This document shows positions 60,501-64,000 of a DNA stretch of 64,000 bases, piece after piece. Origin of the DNA: Prionace glauca. Its lineage: Eukaryota; Chordata; Chondrichthyes; Carcharhiniformes; Carcharhinidae. A program made the translations under genes and the position numbers. Numbering within the stretch: position 1 is the first letter of the stretch; the number at the start of each line of letters is the position of its first letter. The stretch is taken from NCBI GenBank assembly GCA_037974335.1, contig CM075729.1, positions 100,798,799 to 100,862,798 on the forward strand, written 5' to 3'. The notes under the pieces were generated by a model, which did not search any database, was not told the DNA's origin, and saw only the letters and a list, made by a program, of their open reading frames with translations.

Positions 60501-60955
60501 GCCTCTTTCTAACCCAGGGTTACAATGTTGAGTCCAGGAACTGGAACCTGTGTTGATTTCTTTTTCTATCCCTGAGTAACTATTTGGAGATCAAAGCAGG
60601 AAACATTGCTGATCTCTCTCCCAACCCGGTATGACTGTATAGAAATCAGGAGCAGGAACATGTGCTGATTCCTCTCTATTACTTGGGAACCCATATTTCA
60701 CTGCATCATCTTCTTCATTAAATAACAAAGGCCAGAACTGCCACTGGGACATTCTATCCATTTTCCTTTCCATTTGGTTACATGCCCGGTTTCGCAATAC
60801 TGTTCCCCCCAGAATGGAAAAGAAATATAATTTTAATCTGTTGAAACCATTTTTATTTTTCCTACGAATTATCGCTCTACTATTATATTCCTGTAATTTT
60901 TATTGAAGTCGTGAAATCCACTGTCGAATTTTTTGCAGTGGAGTCTATCTAGAGT

Positions 60956-61150
60956 ATAAAGAACAAAGAACAAAGAACAATCCAGCACAGGAAACAGGCC
61001 CTTCGGCCCAACGAGCCCGCGCCGCCACATCACCCTACACCTATTCTACCCTGCATATCTATGAATGGAACCCTACTCAGTCAGATTCAGGGAAGAAATA
61101 GTGTCAATTTGGTAAAAACCGATTAGCCTGAGAGCACATTTTTGGGGTGT

Positions 61151-61181
<31 letters not shown>

Positions 61182-61794
61182 ATGCAACCACAGGGAGAAT
61201 GCGCAGACTCCCACAGACACAGGCCCAAATCCATGTGCCTGCACAGCCAGCAGTGCTAGTCACTGAGCTGTTGCGGCGCCCATCTACCGGTCCAGGATCA
61301 AGCACACACACCGACACGAAGTACTAGGCCACTCCTGGAACTTCCAAGAGCAGCCCAGGCACGACCCGCCGTGTGAATGCCCCTCGTTTGACACGAGGTG
61401 GACCTCCACCTGTGGAATAAAGTCAAAAATATTAATCTTACAGCCTGCCTTTCCGCTGTCTCCCGAGGTTTAACCCTATTTAATATCCCCTACCATATCC
61501 CTCCATTCTCGTTTCACTCATGTGCCTATCTAACTGCATCTTAAACGAGTCCAACGTTCCTGCCTCCACCACCCTACTCGGTAGCGCGTTCCAGACCCCC
61601 ACAACTCTCTGCGTAAAGAACCTTCTTCTCACCTCCAAATTATACCTCTCCCCCCTCACCCTTAAATGATGACCTCTCGTGTTCGTATCCAGTCTAGGGA
61701 GCAGTCTCTCACTATTAACTCTATCCATTCCCTTCATTATCTTATATACTTCTATCATGTCCCCTCTCAATCTCCGCCTTTCCAAGGAGAATAG
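60956..61794 (-). mobile_element. CR1-like LINE 3' fragment, TTTGTTC-tail family
   Basis: Tail CAAAGAACAAAGAACAATCC at 60962, a 3' UTR with the SINE-like core (61142-61210), and a C-terminal frame at 61480-61785 (MERRRLRGDMIEVYKIMKGM, RRFFTQRVVGVWNALPS). 5' truncated next to an AT-rich array. The preceding 60512-60955 holds nothing recognised. Confidence 0.88.
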
Positions 61795-61846
61795 TAATAA
61801 TTATAATAATTAATATAATATAATAATTAATATAATATAATAATTA
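61795..61846. repeat. AT-only short tandem repeat
   Basis: Three copies of a unit of about 17 bp, TAATAATTAATATAATA, made only of A and T, between a LINE end and pseudogene D. Confidence 0.8.
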
Positions 61847-61942
61847 AATCCATCAATAAATTAAGTCACAAAGTTTCAAATTTCAACCTGAAGTTTTTAC
61901 TCACAGACTCAGAACTTTCACATTTTTTCCTTGTCCATACAA

Positions 61943-62786
61943 TCAACTTTATGACAATTGTAATCCAGTCTCTGAGTCATTGTGGACTCTGCAAAACAAT
62001 CAGTTATAACCTGGTGGCGGCTGTGGCTATGGCTGATTTACTGATCCTTACCCTTGACCTGATTCTGAGGCATAAATCTATTGTTTATTGTGTGTTGTAT
62101 TTCTTTAAGTCCATTCCTTTATGGAAAATTCAAGGTGTCCTCATTTATGCAGACTATTCAGTCTGGTTCACTGTCCTATTTGCCTCTGATTGACATGTAG
62201 CCATTTCCTTGCCAGAAGATGAAAGACAGGTACTGCAAACAGAAAACAACAGCTATATTTATAGGAATAATGAATGTGCTGAGCTATATCAAACACATTT
62301 TCTGGTACTTTGTGTACACAATTGCATATAGGCTTGGCAATGACCTCTGGTTTTGCATAGTAACAAGTGTTCGTGTTTCATTGCTCTGGAGAATAATTGC
62401 ATTTGTCCATTATGTGTCCATTTGTCCTGAATATGCTGTTCAAAGTTTTAACAGTCAGACACATCGTAGCTGCCAACATAGTCCACCAGATACCCCCAGG
62501 CCAATACGGTAGAGAGAATCAAACTCATCCAGAGATGCAGAACCAGAAAAAAATCCATCATTGTAATGTTTACCCTATCAGGGAACGAGTGGTATGTACG
62601 TTTTTCCTGACTTACTCTGCCGGTTACCAAATGAGATGGTTAGGCTCCAGTTCTCTAAGATTACATTACACAGTTTGGCAAATAGGATTTATACTTCAGC
62701 TTCTAATTTGCTGCATCAATACTTGTATTTATGCAAAAGCACAAACTAAATTCAGAGTGGAGTTGAAAATTACAACAAAATTATGA
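61943..62786 (+). pseudogene. GPR139-like receptor pseudogene D (exon 2 remnant)
   Basis: A decayed copy of the receptor main exon in the same orientation as gene C. Pieces align in order: NFMTIVIQSLSHCGLCKTIS, AMADLLILTLDLIL, YSVWFTVLFASD, MKDRYCKQKTTAIFIGI, LTVRHIVAANIV and CINTCIYAKAQTKFRVELK. It has an in-frame stop directly after the D of the DRY position (62191-62193), at least two frameshifts (near 62200 and 62400), and the intron acceptor has decayed from CAG to CAA at 61940-61942. No exon 1 was found between 49330 and 61940. Loss of function is clear. The retained helix 7 motif shows descent from a functional receptor of this cluster. Confidence 0.88.
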
Positions 62787-62884
62787 AATAACACAACAAA
62801 TAAGGTGCAATCACTGTGATGGAATAATATTGCATGCCCCTCAACAGCCACCAGGACATCAAGGAATGAATATGTAGGCAGATT

Positions 62885-63225
62885 ATGGAAAGGGGTTGTC
62901 ATAGTGTTTGAAATTAACTTCCCCAATATTGACTGGAACCCCCCTTGAGCAAAAGGTTTCGACAGGACAGAATTTGTTAGATGCATTCAAGAGGGTTTCT
63001 TGAAACAGTATTTGATAGTCTAACTCGAGGAGGGGCTACACTGGACTTTGTGTTGAGAAATGAGCCTGGTCAGGTGACACGACTTTCAGGTGGGGGAGCA
63101 TTTTGGAAACAGTGATCGCAACTCCTTATGTTTTAAGATAAGTTATGAACAAAGATAAGTCAGGACGTTGCGAGTAAGTACTAAATTTGGAGATGGCAAA
63201 TTATAGCAGTATTAGCCAAGAGCAT
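62885..63225 (+). mobile_element. LINE endonuclease fragment, older CR1-like family
   Basis: Read on plus, the fragment carries remnants of FEINFPNIDWN, a REMSLVR-like stretch and GEHFGNSDRNSL, matching the end of an APE endonuclease, with several breaks. It lies next to pseudogene D. No tail is attached. Confidence 0.7.
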
Positions 63226-63684
63226 AGAACATAGAACACTACAGCACAAACAGGCCCTTTGGCCCACAAGTTGCGCCGATCACATCCATACCTACCAAGC
63301 CCTAGAATTATCTGTAACTCCCAATCCCATTAAATCCCATATACTCATCCAGAAGTCTTTTAAAAGACCCCAGCGAGGTCACCTCTACCACCACCGATGG
63401 CAGCCAATTCCACTCACTCACCACCCTCTGAGTGAAAAACTTATCCCTAACATCTCCTCTGTACTTGCTTCCCAGCACCTTAAATCTGTGTCCTCTTGTA
63501 GCGACCATTTCAGCCCTGGGAAATAGCCTCCGAGAATCCACCCAATCGATTCCTCTCAACATTTTATAAACTTCTATCAGGTCGCTTCTCAACCTTCGTC
63601 TCTCCAGGGAGAAGAGCCCTAGCTCCCTCAACCTATCTTCATAAGTATGCCTCCCAATCCAGGCAACATCCTTGTAAATCCCCT
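63225..63684 (-). mobile_element. CR1-like LINE 3' end (same family as 32285-35680)
   Basis: ACATAGAACACTACAGCAC tail and the C-terminal frame 63308-63631 (LRSDLIEVYKMLRGIDWVD, KFFTQRVVSEWNWLPS). Similar to 32285-32770 without the small expansion. Confidence 0.88.
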
Positions 63685-63685
63685 C

Positions 63686-63925
63686 TTTAACCTGTGATCA
63701 GTGCTCCTTCCACTCACATTGTCAGCCACTTCAGGTCTTGAACAGCAGGTTAGGTGTAAGGATTCGCATTCTAATCAGTAATCTCTAAACTGTGCTTTAT
63801 ATGCTCTGTCTGAGGCCAGAACTCTCCATTCACCTGATGAAGGGACTAACCCCGAAAGCTTGTGAGTCTATTGTCAAATAAATAGGTTGGACTAAAACCT
63901 GGTGTTGTCAGACTTTTTATTCTGC
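63686..63925 (+). mobile_element. Penelope-like terminal repeat between LINE pieces
   Basis: Runs from TTTAACCTGTGATCAGTGC to CTGGTGTTGTCAGACTTTT. It lies between two pieces of the same minus-strand LINE family (63225-63684 and 63928-64000). About 590 bp of LINE sequence that should separate those pieces is missing. Confidence 0.78.
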
Positions 63926-63927
63926 AG

Positions 63928-64000
63928 GCTAGCCTGTTCTGGATCCACAAGGCCAAAGCTCCTTGGATCCCATGCCCTCTCACCTTCTCAAGAAGTCTTG
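63928..64000 (-). mobile_element. CR1-like LINE piece continuing past the window
   Basis: Matches 33358-33431 of the near full-length LINE (GTTCTGGATCCACAAGGCC, CTCACCTTCTCAAGAAGTC), part of the RT coding region. It is cut by the window edge. Confidence 0.85.

Overview
The window looks like chondrichthyan (most likely shark) nuclear DNA. It holds a few receptor exons in a dense mixture of CR1-like LINEs, tRNA-derived SINEs, Penelope-like fragments and old duplications. The organism call is an inference from the mix: GPR139-like receptors in a multi-copy cluster, CR1-type LINEs ending in 7-8 bp tandem tails, and SINEs with a GGTTCGATTCC-type box B. No bacterial or viral gene organisation is present. 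The host genes are orphan class A G-protein-coupled receptors of the GPR139/GPR142-like type. Each is split by a phase-1 GT-AG intron right after a conserved G-I-P at the start of the first membrane helix. Gene A (minus) has only exon 1 in the window (2006-2105); its exon 2 should lie off the left edge. Gene B (minus) is complete: exon 1 at 26660-26759, exon 2 at 21316-22220, 334 residues. Gene C (plus) is complete: exon 1 at 41909-41978, exon 2 at 48390-49327, 335 residues. Pseudogene D (plus, 61943-62786) is a decayed exon 2 with no exon 1 found. Layout: 1-7690 and 24823-32097 are two diverged copies of one segmental duplication containing exon 1 of genes A and B, each decorated with its own later insertions. 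7690-21300 is repeat-rich and has no host gene: a Penelope-like end, an inverted pair of LINE tails, a broken retrovirus-like pol fossil, a Penelope-like element with long inverted ends, and a TG microsatellite. 22221-26659 is the gene B intron. 32285-35680 is an almost full-length CR1-like LINE whose 5' end carries 70-bp tandem monomers. 35690-41900 is mixed repeats and unassigned DNA. 41979-48389 is the gene C intron, filled by at least four LINE pieces. 49330-64000 holds SINEs, a second LINE lineage (52711-56275), CR1 fragments and pseudogene D. The most useful results are the recovery of the short first coding exons, which complete two receptor genes; a roughly 365-bp island around exon 1 that is almost identical between the two duplicates although the flanks are clearly diverged; and several repeat architectures (monomer-bearing LINE, SINE-like core in a LINE 3' UTR, a SINE/LINE pair sharing a tail, palindromic Penelope-like ends). 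I saw no convincing new multi-gene system. All similarity levels are by eye, not computed.
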